From: Cytospora piceicola
Lineage: Eukaryota > Ascomycota > Sordariomycetes > Diaporthales > Cytosporaceae
Assembly (NCBI GenBank): GCA_023375675.1
Contig: JALQBC010000002.1
Span: 1,488,001-1,552,000, forward strand
Length of the DNA stretch: 64,000 bases
Direction of reading: 5' to 3'
Made by a program: the position numbers and the translations under genes
Part shown: one piece after another, positions 35,056-45,821 of the stretch
Numbering within the stretch: position 1 is the first letter of the stretch
Layout: each line of letters begins with the position of its first letter
The notes under the pieces: generated by a model
Database searches by the model: none
What the model saw: the letters and a program-made list of their open reading frames with translations, nothing else
Told to the model about the DNA's origin: nothing

Positions 35056-36894
35056 TCAGCTCTTAGCAGCAGGCAAACTCTCCGGCTCGTTCTCATTCGT
35101 AACGCCACTCCAAGCCGGCCTCGCCTGTCCGGCCGGCACAACCGGCTCAGTCATGGCCTCTGCCATGGCCTCGCTATAGCTCGGCGGCGCGTCATCGTAC
35201 GGCGGCGCCGCCCCGTCGGCCACCACGGAAGCACCCCCGCCCACACCATCGCCCGGCCCCGGCGAGACGGCGGTCTGCGCCTGCCCCGCGACCTGCCCCG
35301 GCCTCAGCTGCGGCGGGTAGAGCGGGTCTTGCGGCGGCCGCGGCGGCCGGGCCGAGTTCTGCCTGGGGGGTAGCGTGGGCGCGGACTGTGAGCCTGACGG
35401 TGCGCTTGGGCGGGCTGATGGCCTCTGCTGTTGTTGCTGTTGGTGCTGTTGGTGCTGTTGGTGCTGTTGCTGTGCCCGTGCACGGCTCTTGATGGCTGCC
35501 TTTGCTAGGCTTTCAGGTGGCGCGAGGCCGGAGTATACCTGGACGGAGCTGAAGTGCAGCGGTAGGAATATCGTCTGCCCGAGGTTGTGCACCGGCTCTT
35601 TGCCTTTCCCCTTCGACTTGCCCGCCTTCAGCTTGGAGGATTTGGAGCCCGCTAGTGCTGGGTCCTCCGGGATGGGAGCTGTCGCCCCGGCCGGTTTGCC
35701 CCAGCTGATGCCGAGCTTGAGTTCCAAGGCATAGGACCTCTTAAGGTTGCACGTCACGAAACTCGGCATGACAGTGTTGGGGAGCGGCTTGGTCTTCCAC
35801 AGTAAATCGTTGATCTCGGTTTCGGCGCCCACGGGATCATCTGGGCCTTGCTGTAATGGTATGGCAAGACCGTCTCTGACGGTAACGACCCATCGCGTCG
35901 TTTCGGTGTTGACAAGATCGTGACATCGCACCACAGTTGAGCCCACGAGGTCGATCTGCAGAGATACTAGGTAGCATTCTGCGCGAGTTTCCACGAGCTT
36001 CTTGGCCAGGATACGGAGCGGGATTGCCTTGTTGCAGGTGAGGATTGAGGGGTGAGGGAGCCGGGCAGAGACTTCTATAGATGGCGGTTTGTCGTTGTCG
36101 ATTGCTGCTTCGAGACCGGTTGAACTTGGCTTGCGGCTGAACATGGACTGTCTTTTTGCGTGTTGCTGTAAAATACCAGCAATACCGGAGCTTCCTCCGC
36201 GGAACGTAAAAGGTCGTCTTGCGTATGCCTCCTGGCTTGTCTCTGGCGGACGAGGCGGTTCGATAGGCATAAACTTGAAGCCTATCTGGTACCTCCAGTT
36301 ATTCTGGAACAAGCCCGGCCGCTGTATGGTCACTTTGATGTAGTACCTGATCTCGGCCTCCTTCGGGAAGCCGGTGAAGCTCGGTGGCAGCGTCTTGGTG
36401 ACGTGCGTGTAGAGAAGCTGCTTGGTCCCATCCATCAGCCTGACGCCACCAATGCCAAAGAGACCCGAGCCCGCAAAGCCCCCAGCCCCCGCCAGTCCAC
36501 CTATCTTCGACATGATGTTGGGGTCGCCGCAGGCATTATTGAATGGGACCTTGAACCGGAAGGGGAATTCATGTTGGCCGGGGTTGAACACCGGGGAGGC
36601 GTGGCTAGGGACATTTCCGGCAGGAAATACCTGCAGGACCTTGTAGAGGATTTTGTGGTTCTCCTGGAGTGTTTGCGAACTTTCTGTCGCCGCGGCTCGT
36701 CGTCTGTGACCACTGACTTGGCTGTCCTGGGCGGAATTCGGGATCCCCAGTGCAGTTTTAGACTCGCCCTCAAGCTTCACGGTGACAGCCCCAATTTCCT
36801 CTGGCCGGCTGATTCCCAGGATGATTTTGCCGGATATGATATCGAGGTTGGTGTAGAACTCGGGCGGATCCGCCAGAGCTATGCGGATGGACAT
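35056..36894 (-). CDS. arrestin-like trafficking adaptor
   Basis: Single exon, 612 aa. Arrestin N-like fold at about residues 1-215 (GKIILGISRPEEIGAVTVKLEG, then FPFRFKVP, LLYTHVTKTLPPSF, AEIRYYIKV) and arrestin C-like fold at about 270-470. The C-terminal 140 residues are disordered, with a polyglutamine/His tract (encoded near 35425-35472), Pro-rich sequence and a PPSY motif in DDAPPSYSEAM that can bind WW domains of Rsp5/Nedd4 ubiquitin ligases. Fungal arrestin-related proteins recruit the ligase to plasma-membrane transporters and pH-sensing receptors to drive endocytosis; the cargo of this one cannot be inferred. It is transcribed away from the Dim1 gene across a 1.06 kb shared upstream region. 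Confidence 0.88.
   Translation of the reverse strand: MSIRIALADPPEFYTNLDIISGKIILGISRPEEIGAVTVKLEGESKTALGIPNSAQDSQVSGHRRRAAATESSQTLQENHKILYKVLQVFPAGNVPSHASPVFNPGQHEFPFRFKVPFNNACGDPNIMSKIGGLAGAGGFAGSGLFGIGGVRLMDGTKQLLYTHVTKTLPPSFTGFPKEAEIRYYIKVTIQRPGLFQNNWRYQIGFKFMPIEPPRPPETSQEAYARRPFTFRGGSSGIAGILQQHAKRQSMFSRKPSSTGLEAAIDNDKPPSIEVSARLPHPSILTCNKAIPLRILAKKLVETRAECYLVSLQIDLVGSTVVRCHDLVNTETTRWVVTVRDGLAIPLQQGPDDPVGAETEINDLLWKTKPLPNTVMPSFVTCNLKRSYALELKLGISWGKPAGATAPIPEDPALAGSKSSKLKAGKSKGKGKEPVHNLGQTIFLPLHFSSVQVYSGLAPPESLAKAAIKSRARAQQQHQQHQQHQQQQQQRPSARPSAPSGSQSAPTLPPRQNSARPPRPPQDPLYPPQLRPGQVAGQAQTAVSPGPGDGVGGGASVVADGAAPPYDDAPPSYSEAMAEAMTEPVVPAGQARPAWSGVTNENEPESLPAAKS
35425..35472. repeat. CAG/CAC-type triplet run in arrestin gene
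   Basis: An in-frame triplet repeat encoding a Gln-rich tract with interspersed His in the disordered C-terminal region of the arrestin-like protein. Confidence 0.85.
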
Positions 36895-37953
36895 AGTTTA
36901 GGCCCGGTGAGTGTTGGAAGTCGATATGGCAAAGAAGTTGGGTCTTGCTATGGCTAGATGCCCCTTTCTCGAAGTCGTTTCTTCTGCAGTCACTCACAGT
37001 CTTTGGTGATGCATCGTTGATGTCTCACGTGAGACAGACCCCTTTATGTCTACACAGTCAGGCCGTTGTAGGTATGTAATCTGACCACACTGAAGACTGC
37101 AGCTCAAGGTATTTCAAGGAAGGGTTCGATGCAAGATGCGAGCCCCACGAGGTACGAATGAAGGAGATCAAACCGCGGGACGAGGAATGTTCGAATCCGT
37201 TGGCCGCTGACGAACTTAGCGGCGAAAAAAAAGATTAGAGGTGCATAAAAATTGGGCAGACAACCAGACAAATCTGCTTCGCCTCACTGGCACGTCTGAC
37301 TGAGGTTGCCTTCCTGCCTTCCGGTTGCTCAGGAACAGTGAATGGTAGATTGTCCTGGTCACTGGTGAGACCATTCCGAAGTCACCGACCCTCCTACTAA
37401 GCGCCTGAGTGTGTGGGCCCTGCCAAATACTTCTATCAACGGTCCTCGACAGATGAGGCCAGGGATAGGCTTACAACAAGTAGCAGAAATCTCGGCCCAT
37501 ATCCGTAAAGTCCAGACTGTGAGTGCTCTAAAAGGTAGAAAGAAAATTATATAGACCCAAAGCACAGGGGGGGGGGCTCAGGAATAATAGGGCACTGTAG
37601 ATGCTGGTGTCACTCTTGGAAGTAGGGATGAAGTGACATCTCGGGCCCAACTGGCCGGCCGGCTGGCGCGGAGTTCGACCCGATGCGGAGTTGGTGTGCA
37701 GGCATGCACGGTGTGGTGTGGTGGGCTTGAGTCCCCTGCCTCTTCCGCTAACTAATTGCAGGATATCCCATCTATCGATAAGCGATAGCGATAAGCAATA
37801 ATTTTGAAGGGCAACCAACTAGAAGCCATCGCAATGACAACAAACACCACGCACCTCGACTTGTAGTACCAGGATTCAAGTAATGCAGAGCATAATATAG
37901 TATCGAATATCCAGTGGTCTACAAAAAAGAAACACAACAGAACCCAAGAAGCC
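36895..37953. promoter_or_regulatory. divergent upstream region between arrestin-like and Dim1 genes
   Basis: 1.06 kb separates two start codons pointing away from each other, so it must hold both promoters. A poly-G tract lies at 37567-37574. No coding sequence is recognised. Confidence 0.55.
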
Positions 37954-39276
37954 ATGGGCAAAGCAGCCACCTCGAAGCGCAAGGGCGCATCCTCCTCCTC
38001 GACGCCCTACGAGCGCCCCTCCAAGAAGAACGCCGCCGCGACAGCAGCAGCCGGCAAGAACAATGTCTTCAAGTTCAACACCAACGTGGGCCAGCACATC
38101 CTCAAGAACCCGGGCATCGCCGACGCCATCGTCCAGAAGGCCAACCTGAAGCCCACCGACACCGTCCTCGAGATCGGCCCGGGCACGGGCAACATCAGCG
38201 TGCGCATCCTCGAGCGGGCCAAGAAGCTGTACGCCGTCGAGCTGGACCCCAGGATGGCCGCCGAGATCACCAAGCGCGTCATGGGCACGCCCTCCCAGAA
38301 GAAGCTCGAGGTCCTGCTGGGCGACGCCATCAAGCTGGACTTCCCCGCCCACGACGTCTGCATCTCCAACACGCCGTACCAGATCTCGAGCCCCCTGGTC
38401 TTCAAGCTGCTGAGCATGCCCAACCCCCCCAGGTGTTGCGTCCTCATGTTCCAGGTACGGACTGGCTTGCCCCCCCCCCACCCCCCTACTTCGCCCACAC
38501 ATACGTTATGTCTATATAAACAGGTTCCGCTAACATTGACTCCCCCCTTTGCGCAGAGAGAATTCGCCCTCCGCCTGACAGCCCGCCCCGGCGACACCCT
38601 GTACAACCGGCTGTCCGTGAACGCGCAGTTCTTCGCCAAGATCACGCACATCATGAAGGTCGGCAAGCAGAACTTCAAGCCCCCGCCGCAGGTCGAGTCC
38701 TCGGTGGTGCGCATCGAGCCGTACCTGGGCAAGGACCGGCCGGCCGTCAGCTGGGCCGAGTTCGACGGGCTCCTGCGCATCGTCTTCAGCCGCAAGAACA
38801 AGACGGTCCGCGCCAGCTTCGGCACCAAGGAGGTCCTGGCCCTGGTCGAGAGGAACTTCCGCACCTGGTGCGCGCTCAACAGCGTCCCCGTGGACGAGAC
38901 CGTCGTCGACGGCGGGGACGAGGTCGAGGACGAGGAGGACGACGACGACGAGGAGATGGGCATGGACGTGGATGGCGGCGGCGGGGCCGCCGGCGGGGAG
39001 GGCGAGGAGTGGGGCGGCATAATGGACGTCGACGGGGGCGAGGACGCCGACGCACCAGCCTTCTTCAAGGAGCAGGCAGCAGCAGAAAAGGCCATCCAGG
39101 ACGCGAAGACGCCCAGCAGGAGGAAGAAGACCAAGGTCGCGGAGCTGGTCAAGTCGAAGGTGGCAAAGGTCCTGTCGAGCACGGACCTGGCGGACCAGCG
39201 GGCGGGCAAGCTGGATGAGAATGCCTTCTTGAAACTGCTCTATGCCTTTAATAAGGAGCACATCCATTTCGCATAG
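37954..39276 (+). CDS. DIM1: 18S rRNA adenine dimethyltransferase Dim1
   Basis: Two exons, 37954-38454 and 38557-39276; intron 38455-38556 (donor GTACGG, acceptor GCGCAG); 406 aa. Uses S-adenosylmethionine to dimethylate two adjacent adenosines in the 3'-terminal loop of 18S rRNA during small-subunit assembly, in nucleolus and cytoplasm. Motif I is EIGPGTGN (73-80) and the catalytic NTPY motif is at 139-142; a basic N-terminus (KRKG, SKK) is visible. Compared with the roughly 318-residue yeast protein it carries a long acidic Asp/Glu/Gly-rich insertion (about 300-345) before the conserved C-terminus. The intron is 102 nt, a multiple of three, without in-frame stops, so its retention would give a 440-residue variant. 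The acceptor choice restores the conserved [10 protein letters not shown] junction. Confidence 0.95.
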   Translation: MGKAATSKRKGASSSSTPYERPSKKNAAATAAAGKNNVFKFNTNVGQHILKNPGIADAIVQKANLKPTDTVLEIGPGTGNISVRILERAKKLYAVELDPRMAAEITKRVMGTPSQKKLEVLLGDAIKLDFPAHDVCISNTPYQISSPLVFKLLSMPNPPRCCVLMFQVRTGLPPPHPPTSPTHTLCLYKQVPLTLTPPFAQREFALRLTARPGDTLYNRLSVNAQFFAKITHIMKVGKQNFKPPPQVESSVVRIEPYLGKDRPAVSWAEFDGLLRIVFSRKNKTVRASFGTKEVLALVERNFRTWCALNSVPVDETVVDGGDEVEDEEDDDDEEMGMDVDGGGGAAGGEGEEWGGIMDVDGGEDADAPAFFKEQAAAEKAIQDAKTPSRRKKTKVAELVKSKVAKVLSSTDLADQRAGKLDENAFLKLLYAFNKEHIHFA

Positions 39277-39989
39277 GGGGTAGTAGACACGGAGGGAGGA
39301 TGGAAAGGATGGAAAGGTGTTGCATTTGCTTTGTTACTGCCTGGGATCACGAAATAAGCCCCGAGGCCCATCATCGTACAGGAGTTGTGGTTTTGAAAAT
39401 CTGCTGGGATTTGGCTTGGTTCATGATACCTGATGAGAAAGTAGAAAAAGAACTCGAGAATAACATGAGACAGGAGAGGTGCATCTGGCCATGACGTCCT
39501 CCTAATGGAATCTGAACAATATTCGTGGATCAACAGCTATAGATGTCGGCCATACATGTGACACGAGGCCGCTAAGGAAACAAACTTGGTGAGTCAACAA
39601 GTCGATGCGGACTCGATGGGCACATGCTGCCGGAGGTCGTCTCTTGCTAACTCTCCAGCCAGAAATAAATCGCACACAGTGAATGTTCTCTATATGAGGA
39701 TCCCTACTTCGGTATGTAATTGAAGCACCAGGAAGCCAAGATCCGGGATATGTAATAATAATCAAGGTATATCTATTGTTATATGATGCTGTTATGTATG
39801 TAGTATAATATGTTTTAGTAACCGCGTAATCCACCTACCGAAGTGTCCCAACCCCACCCAAACCGAACCATACATACCATACCATACCATACCTGGTTAT
39901 GCCAAAGTGAATAAAATAAGAAGCGTTCATATCCCCATCATTACCATCGTCACAGCGTCACTACCCAACACAAGCCTCCCCCACCCCCT
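39277..39989. other. intergenic between convergent genes
   Basis: This is the 3' flank of both Dim1 and the unknown 630-residue gene. It contains a short CATAC repeat at 39869-39893. No gene is seen. Confidence 0.5.
39869..39893. repeat. CATAC pentanucleotide repeat
   Basis: About four to five copies of a cata(c)c unit in non-coding DNA. Confidence 0.8.
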
Positions 39990-41882
39990 TTACACCTCCC
40001 CCCAGCTCCCCATCGGCCCCGCACTACCAATCAGGCTCCCAGTACCGACCGAGCCCCCCGCGCCGCCGAGGTCCCAGTAGTGCCGGGACGAGTGCCTCGA
40101 GGACGCGCCGGCGCTCCCCCGGCGACCGCTCCTCTTCGTGCTCTGGCTCGCGCAGCTGCTCGGGTGCCTCTGCAGCGGGCCCATCGCCCCCGCGGGGACG
40201 CTGACCTTGAACGAGGTGCGCCGCGGGTGGGGCGGCACGCCCCGGACCAGGGGGTGGTTCTGCCGCACGCGGGCCGCCGCGCGGGCCGCGACGTCGGGGG
40301 AGGCCGCGCTCGGGTGGGCGTGCTGTGGCTGGGCGTGGGGAGCCGGGTTCGATGCTGCCGTGCGGCTGGAGGTGAAGCGGTTCCGGAGGTACTTGAAGAC
40401 GAGTTTGATGTCGAGGTCCTGTTCCCATTCCTGCTGGGAGAAGGTACCTGGCTGGTGCTCGGGCGCAGGAGCCTCCACTGGGGTATTTACACTCTTGGTC
40501 CTGGGTATGCTCATCGGCTGCGTATGAGGTATTGTCTGCACTGTAGGCTGGAACTGTGGAATGGTACGCATAATGCTCCCCTCGATGTCCGAAGACCTCC
40601 TCGAGGCCATATTGTTCTTGACAGCATCCGTCCCAGTGGCTGTCAGTGCGTCTTGCATAGTTGGCCGTGTGGGCACATCCGCCCCCTCGGGGATAACTGG
40701 CAATCCCGCATAAGGAATTGGCATCTGCTGCATGTTCGTGTATGTCGAGAACGCGCCCGGGTGTGGATGCGCAGACAAATGACTGACCAGGTTCCCAAGC
40801 TCACAGGCCACTCTGTCAAGGACGCGCAACTGCCAATAGGAGTCTCCCTCAATCGTGTCTGCTACAGGGGCATTGGCCTTAGGTGTGGTTGCTAGGTCGT
40901 CGTTCCCCAGGTCCAAGTCGTCTGGTAACGCCTCGCCGAACAGTACGCATAGCAAATTATCGTCTATGCCCATGAGATCGCAGATGACCTTGCGTGTGAT
41001 GCGCGTCCAGTAGCTGGGTTCCTCGCCCTCACGCTTGCCCTGGTCAGCACCCAAACCCAGCTCGGGTGCGTCCTGGTCATGCCATTCGGTTCCTGCCATC
41101 GAAGCATCCGGAGTTGAGTCGCCAACAGTGCTCATGGCCGCTTCCTCGGCTTCTGGCTCTGTGGACACCCGACTACCTCTCCTCAACCGGTTGCTAAGAG
41201 CTGACACCGTCGACTCTCTCCTCCGTCTCGTTTCCTTGTGTATCTCATGTAACAGGATCCGGCTCTGCTCCAGACGCCATTCCTCGATGCGCCGTCTCCG
41301 CGCAGCCTCCTGTGCCCCCTCGCTCTCCAGCGCGAGTTGGCCCAGCTCTAAGCTCTCCCGCCGCCGCTTGACCCTTCGCGGGTTGTAGCGTTCAAACTGA
41401 TACATGGTCTCCTGCATTTCGCTCGCCACCCCTTGGGTATCTAGTCTGAAACTACCCAGCCCATCATGGCCTGGTAATATTGTGGTGGATTGAAACCCCC
41501 CTTGCTGTCCCCTGTTCAGAAACTCGGGTAAATGGCTGTCCAGACTGTCGAGCTCGGCATCGTCCTCGATCGCATCGTCTCCCTCGAGAAGATCGGAGTC
41601 GGCAGGTTCAGAAAAGAGGTTGTCGGAACGCGCGATTGTAGGGAGGCTTCCCAGGTCGCTTATCCTAGAACGACCGGGCGTGGGTTGCTCGTCTTGAACT
41701 GATGATATATATGAGGTCGTGGTTCCCGCATCAGTGGCAGGGGAAAAGAGCACCCATGTTTGCGACTCATCACGGGAGTATGTAAGTCGTGGGGCAGGGG
41801 CATGTGCCTCCGAGTCCGCTGAGACAGGGTCAACGCGAGTGATGCGCTGTGCGGCTTGTCTTGTAGGTTGATGAAAGGCCAT
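39990..41882 (-). CDS. fungal protein of unknown function, 630 aa
   Basis: Single uninterrupted frame of 630 aa; I do not recognise a catalytic domain. Residues about 24-130 are acidic and Ser-rich (ESQTWVLFSP, RISDLGSLPTIAR, DDAIEDDAELDSLDSHLPEFL). Residues about 160-245 are very basic with heptad-like spacing (NPRRVKRRRESLELG, ARRRRIEEWRLEQSRILLHEI, KETRRRR), suggesting a coiled coil and nuclear localisation signals. Around 290-380 lies a compact segment (SYWTRITRKVICDLMGIDDNLLCVLFGE, YWQLRVLDRVACELGNLV) that looks globular. The C-terminal third is disordered and Pro/Ser/Arg-rich. Codon use resembles neighbouring genes and the frame is long, so it is very likely a real, probably nuclear or regulatory protein. 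It converges on the Dim1 gene. Confidence 0.8.
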   Translation of the reverse strand: MAFHQPTRQAAQRITRVDPVSADSEAHAPAPRLTYSRDESQTWVLFSPATDAGTTTSYISSVQDEQPTPGRSRISDLGSLPTIARSDNLFSEPADSDLLEGDDAIEDDAELDSLDSHLPEFLNRGQQGGFQSTTILPGHDGLGSFRLDTQGVASEMQETMYQFERYNPRRVKRRRESLELGQLALESEGAQEAARRRRIEEWRLEQSRILLHEIHKETRRRRESTVSALSNRLRRGSRVSTEPEAEEAAMSTVGDSTPDASMAGTEWHDQDAPELGLGADQGKREGEEPSYWTRITRKVICDLMGIDDNLLCVLFGEALPDDLDLGNDDLATTPKANAPVADTIEGDSYWQLRVLDRVACELGNLVSHLSAHPHPGAFSTYTNMQQMPIPYAGLPVIPEGADVPTRPTMQDALTATGTDAVKNNMASRRSSDIEGSIMRTIPQFQPTVQTIPHTQPMSIPRTKSVNTPVEAPAPEHQPGTFSQQEWEQDLDIKLVFKYLRNRFTSSRTAASNPAPHAQPQHAHPSAASPDVAARAAARVRQNHPLVRGVPPHPRRTSFKVSVPAGAMGPLQRHPSSCASQSTKRSGRRGSAGASSRHSSRHYWDLGGAGGSVGTGSLIGSAGPMGSWGEV

Positions 41883-44385
41883 TTCGAATTATCTAAGTGG
41901 TAGAAGAGTAGAGAAGAGCAAGAGGACTGTGGCGACGTTGGAGAGTGTTATAGATGTCGAGGGGTCGAGGCGAAGGAGCGACAGATAAGGATCCGCGATG
42001 CGATATGGACCCCTCGGAGCGACTTCGCACTTAGACCGCGTGATGGCGAACCACGAAAAAAGCCGTGCACATCAGGTATGACTGCTTATATCGGAATGAG
42101 TTTGCGTCGGGATCGTGTATCAAGGACAGACAGGTCTCTGTCGTGTAAAGTGGAAGGGGAAACGTGGTGTAGCACGGTGATGTTCAAGGACGTGATGGCA
42201 TGCTGAATGGATCGACCTCCTGCCCCTCGTGTATCGCAGTGCGACGACAACCGTTACAAGCGAGTCAACACAGATGCGGATGGCGGCAGCGGTGGTGTCA
42301 CCAAGCCACTTTATTCGTCGCAGGGCTACAGTGACGCGGATATGGCGGTTTATACGGGCGTAAGCCGGAAGATTGGTTATAAGGGACGTTGTCCAAGAGC
42401 TTCAAGGGTGGTTAAGTGTCTGAATAGGGTGTGCCTGAACAGTAATCCCGGGATCAGGTCTTTCAAGATGAAAGATTTGATGGCTTGGCGAGATTATGTA
42501 GGGCGATGAAGAGTGGGAAACAACCGATAAATGCTCGTCTCGTCTCACACACTCTCTCTCTGTGTGTGTGGTTGTACTCCAGCGCAATGCAAGTCAGACG
42601 CCCACCAGCAAGGGAGCGCGGTCAGGCACGCCCGGTTGTAAGATGGCTGGATGGGAGGGAGGGTGATGAGAAAAAATTGTGGAACAGTTCAGTCAGTAAG
42701 TCAGTTTGTCAATCAAGGATGCTGGCAGGAGGTGGTGCGGATATACTGTAGAGATGATGTCGTTGGAAAGTCGTCTCCTGTATCGATCATCCCCCCCAAC
42801 AAGCTGAGATAGTAGAGGATGACGAGATCAAAGACATCGAATATACCCCTCACAGACACGCACAGGCACAAACCCAGGCCATTCAGGGCTGCCAGACCGG
42901 TCTAACGCCAGTTTAGTGTTTCATAGAGATGACGAACGTACAAATCGTGGCCCAACAGGCCCAACAGCGTCTTCTCATCTTTCGGGACGCACCATGTAAG
43001 AAGCGGTTAGATTGGCTTCTTCTGTCTGTCTTATCGGATTGCGAAGCTGAACAGAATCAAACCAGCCCATGTCTTATGCACGAAGCCATATGTAGCCACG
43101 ACCCCCAAGGGCTTGCAGTACGAATCATGGCATGGCTTACACCGTATTGCTCGTGTTGCCTACCTGGCATCACATTATTGTTGTTGTACGCCATCTCACT
43201 GCATAATTGTCACCGACTTTCGATACTCGAACACCATTCAACCTGCATCTACTGACAGGGCTTGATCATCGTATCAGGAATACCTGCCTATGTAGGTATA
43301 TCTATACACATACATACCCCCGCCTCCATCGCGATATTAGGGAGGATGGATGTACCCGGGCTGTGATAAGATACCACCAGACCCATATTTACCCACAGGT
43401 TTCGTCACGTCAAGTTATTGTCTTCTGCACCGTCGATGCACTTGTGACCTCCCTCACTCATCAGCCCATTTTCAGCTCACATCTGGTGCTCAGGCCTGAC
43501 GGTCTAGCGTCTCTTGATAAGATTGTAAAACCGATTCACCGTCTTCTGGACTCCTGATATTATCTCTTCACTGTGGATGGCAAACACAATAGGAGCCTGG
43601 GCCGTGGAGGTTTAAAAACTGGGGAATATTCAAATACTGACGTGACCATGGCATCCATGGAGGCTCTCGATTCAAGCCGCCGGAGATGCCGCACCACACA
43701 CATACAACTGGTTGGCCCTTTCACACCATGGGCTTACTCGTGAACTCCGGGCGCGTTGCAAGTTTTGCTTATGATTAGACAATCAACAAGTAACCCCCAG
43801 GGGTGAGGTCACCGCCAGTCACACGGAGTCAGTAGCCCTGATGGACATCCAGGGTAACAGCCGGGTAACTGCCTGGACATCTTCAACATCCCATGCGAGT
43901 GTCAGCCATCATCTTGCTCAGTCAGGGTTCCAAGGTTGTCAGTGGAAAGCTACGCTAGGCCCGCGCCGGTGTCTCGAACTGGTAGGGTGCGGATGACTGC
44001 TGCTTGTTCTTGGGGACAACTAATCACACCAAACCTGCAGCCCTACAAGCAGGTGTGTAGAGGTCTGCTGCCAGAGTCGTAAGGTTTCCATTCAGTGCAC
44101 GCTATAGACACCGTGATGCCATAATCAATGTTTCAAGAGAAAACGTTTCTTCGCATTGCATTCCATTGCCACTGTCACTTGTCTTGACTAGTGTTCCGCA
44201 AATCCCATGGATTAGAATCCGTATTGACTATGTCGAAGCTATTTCTTTCCTTGACGGAACATCATCTAGCCCGATCCCGACTCAGTCCTCGCAGTATCTC
44301 AGTAAACCCTTTTTACGCCAGCCCGGATCCCAAATGCAGTACGACGGTTGATTGACTTATGCAAGCACAAAAGAAGAGACAACCC
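41883..44385. other. 2.5 kb intergenic region
   Basis: The left part is the upstream region of the 630-residue gene and the right part is the 3' flank of the uL16 gene. Several short frames (100-116 codons) are present but show no family features. A CT/GT dinucleotide-rich patch lies near 42550-42570. Confidence 0.5.
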
Positions 44386-45426
44386 TTAAGCCTCGAAAGC
44401 CTCGGGGAAACGCTTCATGTTGTAAGCCAGGGGACCGTGGTTGGGGAGGAACTGCACGTAAGCACCGTCGACCTTGACGCGGCCGGCAGCCTTCTTCTCC
44501 AGGTACTCCTCGCGGCGGAGAGGGGTGAAACCCCAGTTCTTGGAGATAATGATCTTTTGGCGACCGGGGAACTTGTACTGGGAGCGGCGGAGGGCCTCAA
44601 GAGCGGTGGCGCGGTCTGTTCGTGATATGTTAGCCATTGCCTATAGTCACTTGATCGGAATTTGGAATAGAACGTACTGGAGTCACGAGTGCGGACGCTC
44701 ATGATGATCTGACCAATGTTGACACGGGCGACAGTGCCGTTGGGCTTACCCCAGGCACCACGCATACCGGTCTGCAGTCTATCGGCACCGGCACAAGACA
44801 ACATCTTGTTGATACGGACGACGTGGAAGGGGTGAGCGCGGACGCGCAGGTGGAATCCTTCCTTTCCGGCAACCTTGACGAGGTACTTGTTGGCGCAAAT
44901 ACGCGCGGCCTCGAGGGCCTCGGAACTCAGCTGCTCATACTCGTTGGAGACGAGGTGGATGCAGAGCGGGAAATCGTCGACGGTTGCCTTCTTGCGGCCA
45001 AGATCGTAGATTCGAATCTTGGGGTCGGGGACACCACGGTTGAACCTAGACTTGGGGTAAGGCTGGAAGTGATGTTAGCAATCCATTGCACGAGAAGTTC
45101 GTTTGATCCCCGAAAACTCGGTTTGAGAAGTTCCAAGTTGAAGTCCGCAAAAGCCTGATCCATCCACTGATCTTGATATTCCACACATGATGTTTGTTGC
45201 AAAATGACAGGTATTGTGATGGCTGTCGTAGCTGTTCCGAGGCTTCCGTCCATGTTTACCATGGTTTGCGGCCTCCTCGATCCTTCTCTTTCTCCATCTT
45301 CATTTCCCATGTCCCCGACGACAGAGCCCAACGGCAAGTCTATGGTGCAGAGAGCGCGTTCACGCAGCAGAGTATGCTTACCTTGTTCTTGCAGTAGCGG
45401 TAGCAACGGGCTGGACGACGCGCCAT
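44386..45426 (-). CDS. RPL10: 60S ribosomal protein L10 (uL16)
   Basis: Three exons: 45426-45382, 45062-44678, 44615-44386; introns of 319 and 62 nt; 219 aa. The 15-codon first exon reads [15 protein letters not shown], the invariant uL16 N-terminus, and continues [13 protein letters not shown] in exon 2; exon 3 carries [17 protein letters not shown]. uL16 joins the 60S subunit late in cytoplasmic maturation and is needed for subunit joining. The first intron is by far the longest in any gene of this window. The gene is divergent from the eL30 gene, with start codons 396 bases apart, suggesting a shared ribosomal-protein promoter. Confidence 0.97.
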
Positions 45427-45821
45427 TTTGACTGATTTGAGGTCGTTGATGGGATGTCGTGAAGTTTGCTTCGTTGCGTGGTCGGGGGAGAACTGATGGC
45501 GGTGTCCCTCTTTTTTGACCCTCCTCGCTGATTTCAAAGCACGGCGGCGAAACTTGACTGATGTAAGCAGCACGTTCCCACCGCAGGTGCTATTGTGCCG
45601 TGGTCCGAGCTTTGGGGGGCTCTTTTTGTAGGGCACGTGATGCTAGGGTTTTTTGGGGGGCGAGGCGCCCTGATTGGTTGGTGGCTAGCTCCATTCCGCG
45701 GGAAAAGTTCATCTTGACCTATGCAAACTTTCTGGACTTGAATCTTGACGAGAGCCCATCTTCTTCGACAACCACCAAACGACCAATTCATCCCCGACCA
45801 GATCGTCAGAAATCAGTCAAG
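45427..45821. promoter_or_regulatory. bidirectional promoter of the RPL10/RPL30 pair
   Basis: The 395 bases between two divergent ribosomal protein start codons must contain both promoters and 5' leaders. A TTTTTTGACC-like T-rich stretch near 45511 and GC-rich sequence around 45585-45620 are visible; no transcription-factor site is assigned with confidence. Confidence 0.7.

Noticed and set aside
37185..37215. GTTCGAATCC word as a tRNA T-loop
   Set aside because: No cloverleaf could be built around it on either strand.
38007..39267. Minus-strand frames of 400 and 245 codons opposite Dim1
   Set aside because: Compositional shadows of the GC-rich Dim1 exons, including serine runs complementary to the acidic codons.
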